The notes under the pieces: model-generated
Told to the model about the DNA's origin: nothing
The model's input: the letters and a program-made list of their open reading frames with translations, nothing else
Database searches by the model: none
Shown: positions 16,830 to 25,790 of the stretch, piece by piece
Layout: each line of letters opens with the position of its first letter
How positions within the stretch are numbered: the first letter of the stretch is position 1
Made by a program: the position numbers and the translations under genes
Assembly (NCBI GenBank): GCA_902592445.1
Contig: CACJEN010000003.1
Location: forward strand, 113,401-177,400
From: an uncultured Pelagibacteraceae bacterium
GTDB taxonomy: Bacteria > Pseudomonadota > Alphaproteobacteria > Pelagibacterales > Pelagibacteraceae
Direction: 5' to 3'
DNA length: 64,000 nt

Positions 16830-17150
16830 GTGAGTATTCAAAAAGCTAAATTTTCAATAGGTGATGTAGTAAAGCACAAGCACTTCGAATTTAGAGGTGT
16901 GATTTATGATGTAGATTTTGAATTTAATAATTCAGAGGAATGGTACCAATCAATACCTAAAAACGTTAGACCCAGAAAAGACCAGCCTTTTTATCACTTA
17001 CTGGCTGAAAATGATGAAATAACTTACGAAGCCTATGTATCAGAACAAAACCTTCTAACAGATGACTCAGAGGAGCCAATTAAACATCCATTAATAAATG
17101 AGATTTTTTCGGGAAAAAAAGGCTCAAGTTATTTTAAACCTTCAAATTAA
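16830..17150 (+). CDS. hspQ: Heat shock protein HspQ / hemimethylated-DNA-binding domain protein
   Basis: A 106-residue protein with a GTG start at 16830. It carries the HspQ/YccV pattern: FSIGDVVKHKHFEFRGVIYD at the N-terminus, DQPFYHLLAEN in the centre, and YEAYVSEQNLL. In enterobacteria the protein promotes degradation of mutant DnaA and acts as an adaptor or enhancer of Lon. The SAR11 role is presumed similar. It is a monocistronic gene divergent from YciB, and a 170-bp spacer separates it from ccmC. Confidence 0.9.
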   Translation: MSIQKAKFSIGDVVKHKHFEFRGVIYDVDFEFNNSEEWYQSIPKNVRPRKDQPFYHLLAENDEITYEAYVSEQNLLTDDSEEPIKHPLINEIFSGKKGSSYFKPSN

Positions 17151-17219
17151 TCGAAAGCCTACTTTTTAACACATTTTATACAAACAGAAGTCATAACTTA
17201 TAAATATTATTAACTTATA

Positions 17220-17276
17220 TCTGGCTGAGAATGCTTATTAATTCCATTTTTATCTCCCTCAGTATTCTCGGTCAGA
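17220..17276 (+). ncRNA. Predicted 15-bp RNA stem upstream of ccmC
   Basis: Bases 17220-17234 pair without interruption with 17262-17276 (5' arm core CUGGCUGAGAAUGC, 3' arm core GUAUUCUCGGUCAG), including three G-U wobbles, around a 27-nt loop. The 3' arm ends 44 nt before the ccmC ATG at 17321. There is no U-tract behind it, so it does not look like a terminator of hspQ. A cis-regulatory leader for the cytochrome c maturation operon is a reasonable reading. Wobble pairs make this an RNA-level rather than a perfect DNA palindrome. The remainder of the 17151-17320 spacer is AT-rich with no ORF. Confidence 0.5.
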
Positions 17277-17320
17277 CGATTTATCAAAAATTATCTTAAT
17301 TATTTATGTTATAAAAACTC

Positions 17321-18028
17321 ATGTTAAATTATTTAAATCCTAGTAACACTTTAAAGGTTATTAATAAGCTTCAAAAATTTATTTTTGCATTATTCATTGC
17401 AGTTTTAATTCTTGGATTATTTGAAGCTTTAGTGCTTTCTCCTGAGGATTATAAACAAAGCGACTCTGTAAGGATAATGTATGTTCATGTTCCTGCAGCT
17501 TGGATTTCACTTGGCATATTTTCTGTTATATCAATCTTATCTTTTGCAATTTTAATTTTTAAAAATAAAAATTTTATTTTAATTTCTAAAAGTTTAGCAC
17601 CGTCTGGTTTTGTATTTAATATTATTGCATTGGTTACAGGCTCAATCTGGGGAAAACCCACATGGGGTACCTGGTGGGCTTGGGATGCTAGAATTACATC
17701 AATGTTACTTCTTGCTGTATTTTATTTAATGTTCATGCTGAGTTGGAAAATTTTTGAGGATGAAAAGAAATCAATTAAACTTAGTTCATATATTGCAATT
17801 TTTGGATTAATAAATGTTCCTATAATTAAATTTTCTGTTGACTGGTGGTCAACTTTACATCAACCCTCTTCTGTAAATGTATTTAAGGAAACCACTATTC
17901 ACTCAACTATGCTTATCCCATTAGGTATAATGACTGCGGCATTTGCACTTTTCTCAATTTTAATATTTTTAATGAAATATCATACAGAACTGCTAAAGAT
18001 TAAAAATAAAGGATTAGATAGATTATGA
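17321..18028 (+). CDS. ccmC: Haem exporter/haem-handling protein CcmC
   Basis: A 235-residue inner-membrane protein with six TM helices that hands haem to CcmE during cytochrome c maturation. The tryptophan-rich WWD haem-binding motif is clear in GSIWGKPTWGTWWAWDARIT (around residues 107-126). Conserved histidines flank it in YVHVPAAW and STLHQPSS. It is the first gene of a six-gene ccm operon and overlaps ccmD by 4 bp. No ccmA or ccmB precedes it here. Confidence 0.96.
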   Translation: MLNYLNPSNTLKVINKLQKFIFALFIAVLILGLFEALVLSPEDYKQSDSVRIMYVHVPAAWISLGIFSVISILSFAILIFKNKNFILISKSLAPSGFVFNIIALVTGSIWGKPTWGTWWAWDARITSMLLLAVFYLMFMLSWKIFEDEKKSIKLSSYIAIFGLINVPIIKFSVDWWSTLHQPSSVNVFKETTIHSTMLIPLGIMTAAFALFSILIFLMKYHTELLKIKNKGLDRL

Positions 18029-18258
18029 CTAGTGAAATTTTAAACATGAACGGATACGGTTTATATGTTTGGTCATCTTTCATGTTTACTTTGTTAAGTT
18101 TTGGTACGTTATATTTCGTAACTAAAATTCAGCTAAATAAAGAGTTAAGGAACTTTGAATCTAAATTTAAAAATTTAGATATTGAAAAAGCTGAAGTTGC
18201 AAAAAAGCAAGAGATTTACAGAGAAATTTTATCAAGTACTTCAACATCTAAAATTTAA
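18025..18258 (+). CDS. ccmD: Haem exporter protein CcmD
   Basis: A 77-residue small membrane protein with one TM helix (about residues 10-33, NGYGLYVWSSFMFTLL) followed by a Lys/Glu-rich cytoplasmic tail. It is longer than many CcmD proteins but has the expected topology and position. It helps release holo-CcmE from the CcmABC complex. ATGA overlaps with the ccmC stop. Sequence conservation is weak in this family, so position carries much of the call. Confidence 0.85.
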   Translation: MTSEILNMNGYGLYVWSSFMFTLLSFGTLYFVTKIQLNKELRNFESKFKNLDIEKAEVAKKQEIYREILSSTSTSKI

Positions 18259-18270
18259 CTTTAAATTTTC

Positions 18271-18690
18271 ATGTATGGTAAAAAAGTCAAGATAAGAGCT
18301 TTTTTTATTATTTTAGTATTCACTTCAGCAATTCTCATCACTTTTTTGGTGATAAATTCACTAAAAGAAAATGTAGTATTTTTCAAATCACCGACTGACA
18401 TAAATAATTTAAATCAAATAGAAAGTAAAAAAATAAGAGTTGGAGGGATGGTCAAAAAAAACTCAATAGAGATTGAAAACAAAAATTTAAAATTTGTAAT
18501 TACTGATTTTAAAAATGAGATAATTGTAACTTTTAGTGGAGCTGTACCCAATTTATTTGAAGAGGGAAAAGGAGTAGTTGCAGAGGGATATTTAGAAGAT
18601 AGAAAATATTTAAAAGCAGAAAAAATTTTAGCAAAACATGATGAAAATTATATGCCTCCAGAGGTTAAAGAGGCAATGCAAGGAAATTAG
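18271..18690 (+). CDS. ccmE: Cytochrome c-type biogenesis haem chaperone CcmE
   Basis: A 139-residue periplasmic haem chaperone anchored by one N-terminal TM helix (about 9-29). The OB-fold core contains [32 protein letters not shown] and the haem-ligating His in [12 protein letters not shown], with the downstream Tyr also present. The length and order after ccmD are as expected. ccmF starts 2 nt after its stop. Confidence 0.96.
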   Translation: MYGKKVKIRAFFIILVFTSAILITFLVINSLKENVVFFKSPTDINNLNQIESKKIRVGGMVKKNSIEIENKNLKFVITDFKNEIIVTFSGAVPNLFEEGKGVVAEGYLEDRKYLKAEKILAKHDENYMPPEVKEAMQGN

Positions 18691-18692
18691 AA

Positions 18693-20567
18693 ATGATTAA
18701 TCAAATCGGTGCTTATTCACTATATATCTGTTTATTTGCATCTGCATACTTAATATTTAAATCTTATATTTCCTCAAAAAATTTTGACAAAAAAATTGAT
18801 CAAACATTTTTTGCAACTTTGTCAGTACAACTATTTATGACAATTTTAAGTTTTTTTACCTTAGTTTTTGCTTTTGTTTTTTCTGACTTCTCAAATATTA
18901 CAGTGTTCAATAATTCTCATTCGTTAAAACCTCTTTTTTATAAAATATCAGGTACTTGGGGCAATCATGAGGGAAGCCTACTGTTGTGGTTATTAGTACT
19001 AACTCTCTTTTTGTTCATTTTTTTTGTTACCTCAAAAAAGATGAGTCTTAGATATAGAATTTTAACGATTTTATTTCAGGAAATTATTATTTTAGGTTTT
19101 TTACTCTTTATTCTTTTTACATCAAACCCATTTTTAAACATTTTTCCAATACCTGATGAAGGTTTAGGTTTAAATCCAATTTTGCAAGATCCAGCACTGG
19201 CAATCCATCCACCACTTTTATATGTGGGATATGTCGGAACTTCTATAATTTTTTCTGCATCATTAGCAGCTTTAATAACTAAAACTGTAGATAATGTTTG
19301 GGCATCTCATATTAAAAATTGGATTTTAATATCTTGGATATTCTTATCAGTAGGAATACTTCTAGGATCTATATGGGCTTACTATGAATTAGGATGGGGT
19401 GGTTTCTGGTTTTGGGATCCGGTTGAAAACGTTTCATTGATGCCTTGGTTCTGTTTGACTGCATTGCTTCATTCAATAATAGTTCTTAAAAATAGAAATG
19501 TTTTTCATTCATGGACTGTAATTTTATCAATCACAACATTTTCATTAAGTATGAGTGGAACATTTTTAGTTAGATCAGGGATACTCAATTCAATTCACAC
19601 ATTTGCCAATGATCCATCCAGAGGTGTCTTTATATTAACATTCCTTTTATTCCTTGTTTTGCTTGCTGTTATTATTTTCTTTTTTAATCAGAAAAATTTT
19701 CCAGATACAAATCAAAGATCATTTTTGGTTAGCAGAGAGACAGGCATATTAATCAATAACTGGTTTATGATGTTTTTTCTGTCAGTAGTATTAATTGGTA
19801 CAGCATATCCCATTTTTCTTGAAGTAATCAATGACGCCAAAATTTCTGTGGGACCGCCATTTTACCATAAATTAATTGTCCCTTTTTTAATTCCTTTTTT
19901 ATTTTTTATGGCACTAGGACCAAATATAAAATGGATAAAGGATAAAATAAAAAAACAAAACATATCACAAATTATAATTTTCATTTTATGTTTTGTAATT
20001 TCTTTTCTTATTGTTTTAAAAACTAATACTAATTATTTATTTTCAACTTTGTTATTTACATTCAGTTTTTATTTATTTTTTAGTGTAATTAATAGTTTTA
20101 AAAAAAAAAATTCTTACTTATCCCAAAAAGTTTCTCATCTTGGTTTTAGCATTTTCATGCTTAGTATTTTATTCAATGGGATTTTATCTAAAGAAAATTC
20201 AGCAAACATGAAGGTTGGTGATGAAATTAATTTTTATAACAAAAAATTAATTTTTGAGAATGTAAAAGTTGAAAGTGACTCAAATTTTAAAAAATTAATA
20301 GGTGAATTCAAACTTAAGGACAATGAAAAAATTATTCATTTTAGACCAGAAATCAGAGTTTATAGCCAACCTGAAACCATCACAAGTGAAGCAGATATTT
20401 CTTCAACTCTATTTTCAGATAATTTTTTAGTTTTCAGCCTTATTAAAAACGATGGTTTTTTTAATGTTAGGTACCAACATAAGCCTCTGATGATCTGGAT
20501 CTGGATATCTGTATTATTGATGTCACTTGGTGGTGTGCTTAGTTTCTTTAAATTATATGAAAAATAA
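18693..20567 (+). CDS. ccmF: Cytochrome c-type biogenesis haem lyase subunit CcmF
   Basis: A large polytopic protein (624 residues, near the family norm of ~650) that ligates haem to apocytochrome c together with CcmH. The haem-binding WWD-type motif is GWGGFWFWDPVENVSLMPW (around residues 235-253). The preceding GTWGNHEGSLLLW and ILQDPALAIHPPLLY are strongly conserved. Multiple TM helices and a periplasmic C-terminal domain are apparent. The next gene starts inside its last codons. Confidence 0.97.
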   Translation: MINQIGAYSLYICLFASAYLIFKSYISSKNFDKKIDQTFFATLSVQLFMTILSFFTLVFAFVFSDFSNITVFNNSHSLKPLFYKISGTWGNHEGSLLLWLLVLTLFLFIFFVTSKKMSLRYRILTILFQEIIILGFLLFILFTSNPFLNIFPIPDEGLGLNPILQDPALAIHPPLLYVGYVGTSIIFSASLAALITKTVDNVWASHIKNWILISWIFLSVGILLGSIWAYYELGWGGFWFWDPVENVSLMPWFCLTALLHSIIVLKNRNVFHSWTVILSITTFSLSMSGTFLVRSGILNSIHTFANDPSRGVFILTFLLFLVLLAVIIFFFNQKNFPDTNQRSFLVSRETGILINNWFMMFFLSVVLIGTAYPIFLEVINDAKISVGPPFYHKLIVPFLIPFLFFMALGPNIKWIKDKIKKQNISQIIIFILCFVISFLIVLKTNTNYLFSTLLFTFSFYLFFSVINSFKKKNSYLSQKVSHLGFSIFMLSILFNGILSKENSANMKVGDEINFYNKKLIFENVKVESDSNFKKLIGEFKLKDNEKIIHFRPEIRVYSQPETITSEADISSTLFSDNFLVFSLIKNDGFFNVRYQHKPLMIWIWISVLLMSLGGVLSFFKLYEK

Positions 20568-21081
20568 TAAAATCTTTTATTTAGTTGTAATTTTAATAAT
20601 AGCAATTTTTTTAGTTCTGCTTTTAGGTTTGAAAGAAGAAAAAAATTATACCCCACAATCAGAGCTTAAAAAGCTAAATGACTCAATTTCGCTAAAAGAT
20701 CTTTATTCAGGAAAAAATATTTTTCTTAATGATTTATTGTTAAATAATGAGTTTAATTTAATAAATATTTGGGCTTCTTGGTGTGCGCCTTGTAAAGTCG
20801 AACACCCTTACTTGATAAATCTGAATGATAAGTTTGATATAAATTTAATAGGTATAAATTATAAAGATAACTTAGATAATTCAAAAAAATTTCTATCTGA
20901 TCTTGGAAATCCATATGATGAGGTTTTGGTGGATAATGATGGAACGAAATCCATTGAGCTTGGTGCAATTGGAGTTCCTGAAACATACCTTATAAATAGT
21001 AATAAAAAAATTATTAAAAAATTTATTGGTCCTTTAGATCAAGAGGATTATGACAATATAATTAACTTAATTAAAAAATGA
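20557..21081 (+). CDS. ccmG: Thiol:disulfide interchange protein CcmG/DsbE
   Basis: A membrane-anchored periplasmic thioredoxin that reduces apocytochrome c cysteines. I chose ATG 20557, inside the end of ccmF (11-bp overlap). It gives a 174-residue protein beginning with a basic stretch and one TM helix (about 5-25). An upstream in-frame start at 20527 would add residues with no family match. The active site is WASWCAPCKVEHP, and IGVPETYLI supplies the cis-Pro region. Confidence 0.94.
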   Translation: MKNNKIFYLVVILIIAIFLVLLLGLKEEKNYTPQSELKKLNDSISLKDLYSGKNIFLNDLLLNNEFNLINIWASWCAPCKVEHPYLINLNDKFDINLIGINYKDNLDNSKKFLSDLGNPYDEVLVDNDGTKSIELGAIGVPETYLINSNKKIIKKFIGPLDQEDYDNIINLIKK

Positions 21082-21443
21082 AAAAAATTACTTTAACATT
21101 AGCGATATTACTAACAACTGTTCTTATTCCACCTAATTCATACGCAGATAAAAATGAAAATATTGATTACATTACAAAAAATCTAAGATGTTTAATATGT
21201 CAAGGCCAATCTGTTTATGATTCTCAGTCAGATTTTGCATTGAGCATGAAAAAATTAATCCTTATTAAAATTAAAGAAGGAAAAACCGAAGATGAGATAT
21301 ATAATTTTTTAAAAGAAAAATATGGAGAGTGGATCGTTTATGAACCAGAAGTGAATAAAAATACAATTTTCTTATGGGGATTACCCCTTATTTTATTTAT
21401 TTTTGGTGGTCTTTTAATTATGAGAAAAGTAACTATAAAGTAG
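21078..21443 (+). CDS. ccmH: Cytochrome c-type biogenesis protein CcmH (CcmL/CycL)
   Basis: A 121-residue thiol oxidoreductase with a signal peptide (about 1-23). The LRCLICQGQSVYDSQ active-site motif and a C-terminal TM helix (about 92-114) are both present. It keeps the haem-binding cysteines reduced at the haem lyase. It overlaps ccmG by 4 bp. No CcmI-type TPR gene follows, so the chaperone part of the lyase is either missing or encoded elsewhere. Confidence 0.95.
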   Translation: MKKITLTLAILLTTVLIPPNSYADKNENIDYITKNLRCLICQGQSVYDSQSDFALSMKKLILIKIKEGKTEDEIYNFLKEKYGEWIVYEPEVNKNTIFLWGLPLILFIFGGLLIMRKVTIK

Positions 21444-21455
21444 TACTATTTTATC

Positions 21456-21953
21456 ATGAGATTATTAAAAAGTTTTATTGTATTTTGCGTTTTAATATTT
21501 CCAAATCTAGGAAATGCAGAAAATTCTGGGAACAAGTGGAATTTTTACACAGGAATGTTTGATTTTAGTGACAAAGGAAAAAGATCAAATCTAATTGGAA
21601 TTCAACATATAAATGAGGATTTATATAGAGAAACATCTTTTGGTGTTCTTCAGCCGGTGACTGGTGCTTTCATAACAGCCGATAACGCTGCATACCTATA
21701 TTCTGGTTTTCAAATCCCAAAAAAAAATGGATCTTTTACGTTCACACCGAGCTTTACACCTGGAATTTATGATGATGGAGATGGAAAAGATTTAGGACAT
21801 GTTATAGAATTTAAAACTGAAATTCAGATATCTTATGAAATATCTAATCAAAGCGAAATTGGCTTATCTTATAACCATATATCAAACGCAAGCTTAGGAG
21901 ATAAAAATCCTGGTGCTAATAGTTATATGATTAATTTTATAAAAGTTTATTAA
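21456..21953 (+). CDS. PagL-like outer-membrane acyloxyacyl hydrolase homologue
   Basis: A 165-residue protein with a signal peptide (about 1-21), alternating beta-barrel strands and a C-terminal aromatic end (VY), suggesting an outer-membrane protein. The C-terminal motif YNHISNASLGDKNPGANS matches the lipid A 3-O-deacylase (PagL) region. His141 and Ser143 align with the catalytic pair. The residue 14 after the His, the catalytic Glu in PagL, is Asn155 here. It may therefore be a structural homologue or use altered chemistry. It follows ccmH by 12 bp. Confidence 0.75.
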   Translation: MRLLKSFIVFCVLIFPNLGNAENSGNKWNFYTGMFDFSDKGKRSNLIGIQHINEDLYRETSFGVLQPVTGAFITADNAAYLYSGFQIPKKNGSFTFTPSFTPGIYDDGDGKDLGHVIEFKTEIQISYEISNQSEIGLSYNHISNASLGDKNPGANSYMINFIKVY

Positions 21954-21965
21954 CATTTTCAAAAG

Positions 21966-23117
21966 ATGAGAGTTAAAGATTGTTATAATTTTGATGATTT
22001 TAGAAAACTTGCGAAAAGTAAATTACCAGCACCAATCTTTCACTATATAGATGGTGGGGCAGATGATGAAGCCACTCTTAAAAGAAATACAAATGCTTTC
22101 AACGATTGTGACTTAGTTCCAAGTATTTTAACAAGCGTTGGAGAACCTGATCTAAAGACAGAAATTTTTGGTAGAAAAATTGATATGCCTATTTTTTTAT
22201 CTCCGACTGCTATGCAAAGCTTATATCACCCAGATGGCGACAAAGCATCAGCTAGAGCAGCTGAAAAATTCAATACAATGTATAGTATGTCTACTATGGC
22301 TTCTTTCTCAATTGAGGAAATAGCAAATGTTTCAAGTGGACCAAAATTATTTCAACTTTACATTCATAAAGATAAATCTTTTACAGATGATCTAATCGAT
22401 AGATGTCGAAGAGCAAATTTTGATGGATTATGTTTGACAGTAGATACTTTAGTTGCAGGTAATAGAGAAAGAGATCATAGAACTGGATTTACTACACCGC
22501 CAAAATTTACGATAGAAAGTTTAATGAGTTTTGCAATGAGACCTCAATGGGTTTTTAATTATTTTACAAATAAAAAATTTGAATTAGCAAACATCAAACA
22601 TAAAACAGATAAAGGCACAAACATTGCTAAATCAGTGATTGATTACATTAATGAACAATATGATCCGAAAATGAATTGGAGTGATGCGGAGTATTGTATT
22701 AAGAAATGGAACGGGCCATTTGCTTTAAAAGGTGTTATGTCAGTTGAGGATGCTAAAAGAGCCGTGGATATTGGATGTACCGCAATAATGATATCAAATC
22801 ACGGAGGTAGACAATTGGACGGATCAAGATCTCCATTTGATCAGGTAAAGGCAATTGCTGATGCCGTAGGCGACAAGCTTGAAATAATACTAGATGGTGG
22901 GGTAAGAAGGGGAACACATGTGTTAAAAGCCCTTGCAGCAGGCGCAAAAGCTTGTAGTTTTGGAAAAGCATTTCTTTTTAGCCTTGGAGCTGGAGGCCAA
23001 TCAGGTGTTGAAAGATTGCTACATAATATGCAAGCTGAAATTAGAAGAAATATGATACTAATGGGCTGCAAAAATTTATCAGAGTTAAACCGAGACAAAA
23101 TAATATATAGGAGATAG
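21966..23117 (+). CDS. FMN-dependent alpha-hydroxy-acid oxidase/dehydrogenase (LldD-like)
   Basis: A 383-residue TIM-barrel flavoprotein that oxidises an L-2-hydroxyacid such as L-lactate or glycolate to the oxoacid. Evidence: IDGGADDEATLKRN near the N-terminus, LSPTAMQSL, LQLYIHKDK-type FMN contacts (FQLYIHKDK), LTVDTLVAGNRERD, and the active-site SNHGGRQLDG with catalytic His279, then DGGVRRGTHVLKAL. The substrate is unproven. The neighbouring glycolate oxidase genes and TRAP transporter suggest a 2-hydroxyacid. The aminotransferase gene follows 3 nt later. Confidence 0.92.
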   Translation: MRVKDCYNFDDFRKLAKSKLPAPIFHYIDGGADDEATLKRNTNAFNDCDLVPSILTSVGEPDLKTEIFGRKIDMPIFLSPTAMQSLYHPDGDKASARAAEKFNTMYSMSTMASFSIEEIANVSSGPKLFQLYIHKDKSFTDDLIDRCRRANFDGLCLTVDTLVAGNRERDHRTGFTTPPKFTIESLMSFAMRPQWVFNYFTNKKFELANIKHKTDKGTNIAKSVIDYINEQYDPKMNWSDAEYCIKKWNGPFALKGVMSVEDAKRAVDIGCTAIMISNHGGRQLDGSRSPFDQVKAIADAVGDKLEIILDGGVRRGTHVLKALAAGAKACSFGKAFLFSLGAGGQSGVERLLHNMQAEIRRNMILMGCKNLSELNRDKIIYRR

Positions 23118-23120
23118 ATT

Positions 23121-24290
23121 ATGGAAATGAAATTAGCTGCTAGCTTAAATAGATTAGGTACAGAAACAGCTTTTAGTGTTTTAGCTGAAGCTAAAAAACT
23201 AGAGGCGAAAGGTCATCCCATGATCCATCTTGGACTTGGACAACCAGATTTTAAAACTCCAAAGCATGTTGTAGATGCTGCAAAAAAAGCATTGGATGAT
23301 GGACACCATGGATATGTAATGTCAAATGGAATACCTGAGTGCAGACAAGCTGTAACTAGATGGATTAAAAAAAGATACAACGCAGATGTTGATTTTGAAA
23401 GAATATTAATTATGCCAGGTGGCAAACCCACTATGACATATGCGATACAGTGTTTTGGAGAACCAGGTGCAGAGATAATACATCCGACACCAGCATTTCC
23501 TATTTATGAGTCTATGATTAATTATACTGGATCTACACCAGTTCCTTATGACCTTACAGAAGACAAAGATTTGAAATTCAATGCTGATAAAATATTATCT
23601 TTGATAACTGCTAAAACAAGACTTTTAATTTTAATCAATCCAAATAACCCTACTGGAAGCTTTGTTGAAAAACCTGAAATAGATAAACTTGCTAAGGGAT
23701 TAGAAAAATTTCCACATGTAACAATTTTAAGTGATGAAATTTACAGTAGACAAATTTTTGATAATAAGGAAATGCCTACGTTTTTCAATTACCCAGAATT
23801 AAGAGACAGGTTAATAGTATTAGAAGGTTGGAGCAAAGCATACTCAATGACTGGTTGGAGGTTAGGTTGGAGTTTCTGGCCTGAACATTTAGTTGAACAT
23901 GTAAATAAACTTCTTATTAATAGCGTTTCATGTGTTAATGCAGCTGCACAGTTTGCTGGAATAGCAGCCTTAGATGGCCCGGATGACTCAATTCATGAAA
24001 TGATGGAAAAATTTACTGCGAGAAGAAAATTAATCCATGAAGGTCTAAATAGTTTGCCAGGTGTTGAATGCAGTCTACCAGGTGGTGCCTTTTATGCTTT
24101 CCCTAAAGTTACTGGAACTGGAATGAATGGCGCGGAGTTTTGTCAAAAAGCAATGCATGAAGCCGGAGTTGCAATAGTTCCGGGAACAGCATTTGGAAAA
24201 AGTTGCAATGAATATGTAAGATTTAGTTTTGCTGCATCTAGAGATAACATCTCTCAAGCTTTAGAAAATATTAAAAAAATGCTTGGATAA
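23121..24290 (+). CDS. Class I/II PLP-dependent aminotransferase
   Basis: A 389-residue fold-type I aminotransferase. The visible motifs are HLGLGQPDFKTP, NPNNPTGSFVE, SDEIYSRQIF, the PLP Schiff-base lysine in GWSKAYSMTGWRLGW (Lys239), and YVRFSFAAS with the substrate-carboxylate Arg. A good ribosome site (AGGAG) lies before the ATG. Position in the hydroxyacid island suggests transamination of a 2-oxoacid produced there, for example glyoxylate or pyruvate. Specificity cannot be read from sequence. Confidence 0.92.
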   Translation: MEMKLAASLNRLGTETAFSVLAEAKKLEAKGHPMIHLGLGQPDFKTPKHVVDAAKKALDDGHHGYVMSNGIPECRQAVTRWIKKRYNADVDFERILIMPGGKPTMTYAIQCFGEPGAEIIHPTPAFPIYESMINYTGSTPVPYDLTEDKDLKFNADKILSLITAKTRLLILINPNNPTGSFVEKPEIDKLAKGLEKFPHVTILSDEIYSRQIFDNKEMPTFFNYPELRDRLIVLEGWSKAYSMTGWRLGWSFWPEHLVEHVNKLLINSVSCVNAAAQFAGIAALDGPDDSIHEMMEKFTARRKLIHEGLNSLPGVECSLPGGAFYAFPKVTGTGMNGAEFCQKAMHEAGVAIVPGTAFGKSCNEYVRFSFAASRDNISQALENIKKMLG

Positions 24291-24293
24291 TTC

Positions 24294-25790
24294 ATGACTG
24301 AATTAGCTTTACCAAAAATTGATAAAGATACAATTTCAAGGAAAGATCAAATCGTTTCTCATCTTAAAAAAATTACTAAAGACGAAAATATTCTAAGTGA
24401 GATTGAAGAAATCAAACCATATGAAACTGATGGTTTGGCTGCTTATAAACAGACCCCACTTGCAGTTGTTTTGCCAGAAAATACAAAAGAGGTAAGTGAA
24501 ATATTAAAATTCTGTAATGAGGAAAACATAAAAGTCATCCCTAGAGGTGCAGGAACAGGCTTGTCAGGTGGCGCGCTCCCTCTTCAAGATGCAATTTTGT
24601 TAGGTCTTGGAAAATTTAACAAAATTCTTGAAATAGATTTTGAAAATAAATGTGTTGTAACTCAACCTGGTGTTACAAATCTTGGTATTACTCATGCTGT
24701 ACAACACAAAGGATATTATTATGCTCCAGATCCATCAAGTCAGCTAGCATGTTCAATTGGAGGAAATGTAGCTGAAAATTCAGGAGGCGTTCACTCATTA
24801 AAATATGGAACAACTACAAATAATATTCTTGGTGTTGAAATGGTAATGATGGATGGAACGATTACCAGAATTGGTGGTAAGACTTTAGATCAAGAGGGAT
24901 ATGATTTATTAGGGCTAGTATGTGGATCTGAGGGGCTACTAGGAGTGATTACAGAAGTAACAGTAAAAATTTTAAGAAAACCTCAGTCTGTGAGAGCTGC
25001 TTTAATTGGCTTTCCTACGGTCGAAGATGGAGGAAATTGTGTTTCTGATATTATATCAAGTGGGATTGTCCCTGCTGGAATGGAAATGATGGATAAAGCT
25101 TTAATTGATGCAACGGATAAATTTTCAAAAGCCGGTTATCCTAAAGATGCAGAAGTTTTAATGATCGTTGAGCTTGATGGAACTAAATCTGAAGTTGACG
25201 GTCTTTTAAATAAAGTAAGTGAGATTGCAAAACAAAATAATTCTAACAGTATGAAACTAAGCAATAATGAAAAAGAGAGATTAGCTTTCTGGTCTGGAAG
25301 AAAAGCTGCTTTCCCAGCCTGTGGGGCAATGGCCCCGGACTATTATTGTATGGATGGCTCTATTCCAAGAGGAAAGCTGTCATTAATTTTAAAAGAAATA
25401 AATGAACTTTCAAAAAAATATAACTTGGCTGTAGCAAACGCTTTTCATGCCGGAGATGGAAACTTGCATCCCCTTATAATGTTTGATGGTAGTGATAAAG
25501 AACAGTTGAGAAAAACTGAAGAATTTGGTGCAGAGATTTTAAAAGCTTGTGTAAAACATGGTGGAGCATTAACAGGAGAGCATGGCGTAGGAATTGAAAA
25601 AAGAGAACTAATGTGCGAGTCATTTAATAATGATGATATTCAACAACAATTGAATATTAAAAAATCTTTAGATGAAAAAAATCTTTTAAATCCAGGAAAG
25701 GTTTATCCGATACTTAGAAAATGTGCAGAGGAAGGTAGAGTCCATGTCCACAGAGGAGAAGAAAAATTCCCAGATCTCCCTAGATTCTGA
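24294..25790 (+). CDS. glcD: Glycolate oxidase, FAD-linked subunit GlcD
   Basis: A 498-residue VAO-type flavoprotein, the catalytic subunit oxidising glycolate (or D-lactate) to the 2-oxoacid. The FAD-binding domain shows VIPRGAGTGLSGGALP, YYAPDPSSQLACSIGGNVAENSGG (residues ~144-167) and GSEGLLGVITE. The C-terminal NAFHAGDGNLHPLI and GEHGVGIEKR carry the metal and substrate residues. It is followed by glcE and glcF, the standard three-subunit membrane-associated complex feeding electrons to quinone. Confidence 0.95.
   Translation: MTELALPKIDKDTISRKDQIVSHLKKITKDENILSEIEEIKPYETDGLAAYKQTPLAVVLPENTKEVSEILKFCNEENIKVIPRGAGTGLSGGALPLQDAILLGLGKFNKILEIDFENKCVVTQPGVTNLGITHAVQHKGYYYAPDPSSQLACSIGGNVAENSGGVHSLKYGTTTNNILGVEMVMMDGTITRIGGKTLDQEGYDLLGLVCGSEGLLGVITEVTVKILRKPQSVRAALIGFPTVEDGGNCVSDIISSGIVPAGMEMMDKALIDATDKFSKAGYPKDAEVLMIVELDGTKSEVDGLLNKVSEIAKQNNSNSMKLSNNEKERLAFWSGRKAAFPACGAMAPDYYCMDGSIPRGKLSLILKEINELSKKYNLAVANAFHAGDGNLHPLIMFDGSDKEQLRKTEEFGAEILKACVKHGGALTGEHGVGIEKRELMCESFNNDDIQQQLNIKKSLDEKNLLNPGKVYPILRKCAEEGRVHVHRGEEKFPDLPRF

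Noticed and set aside
17221..17275. TPP riboswitch suggested by a CTGAGA motif
   Set aside because: The motif sits inside a simple stem. The partner elements of a TPP aptamer (ACCC, and the CCTGATCTGG-type block) are not present, and the downstream genes are not thiamine genes.
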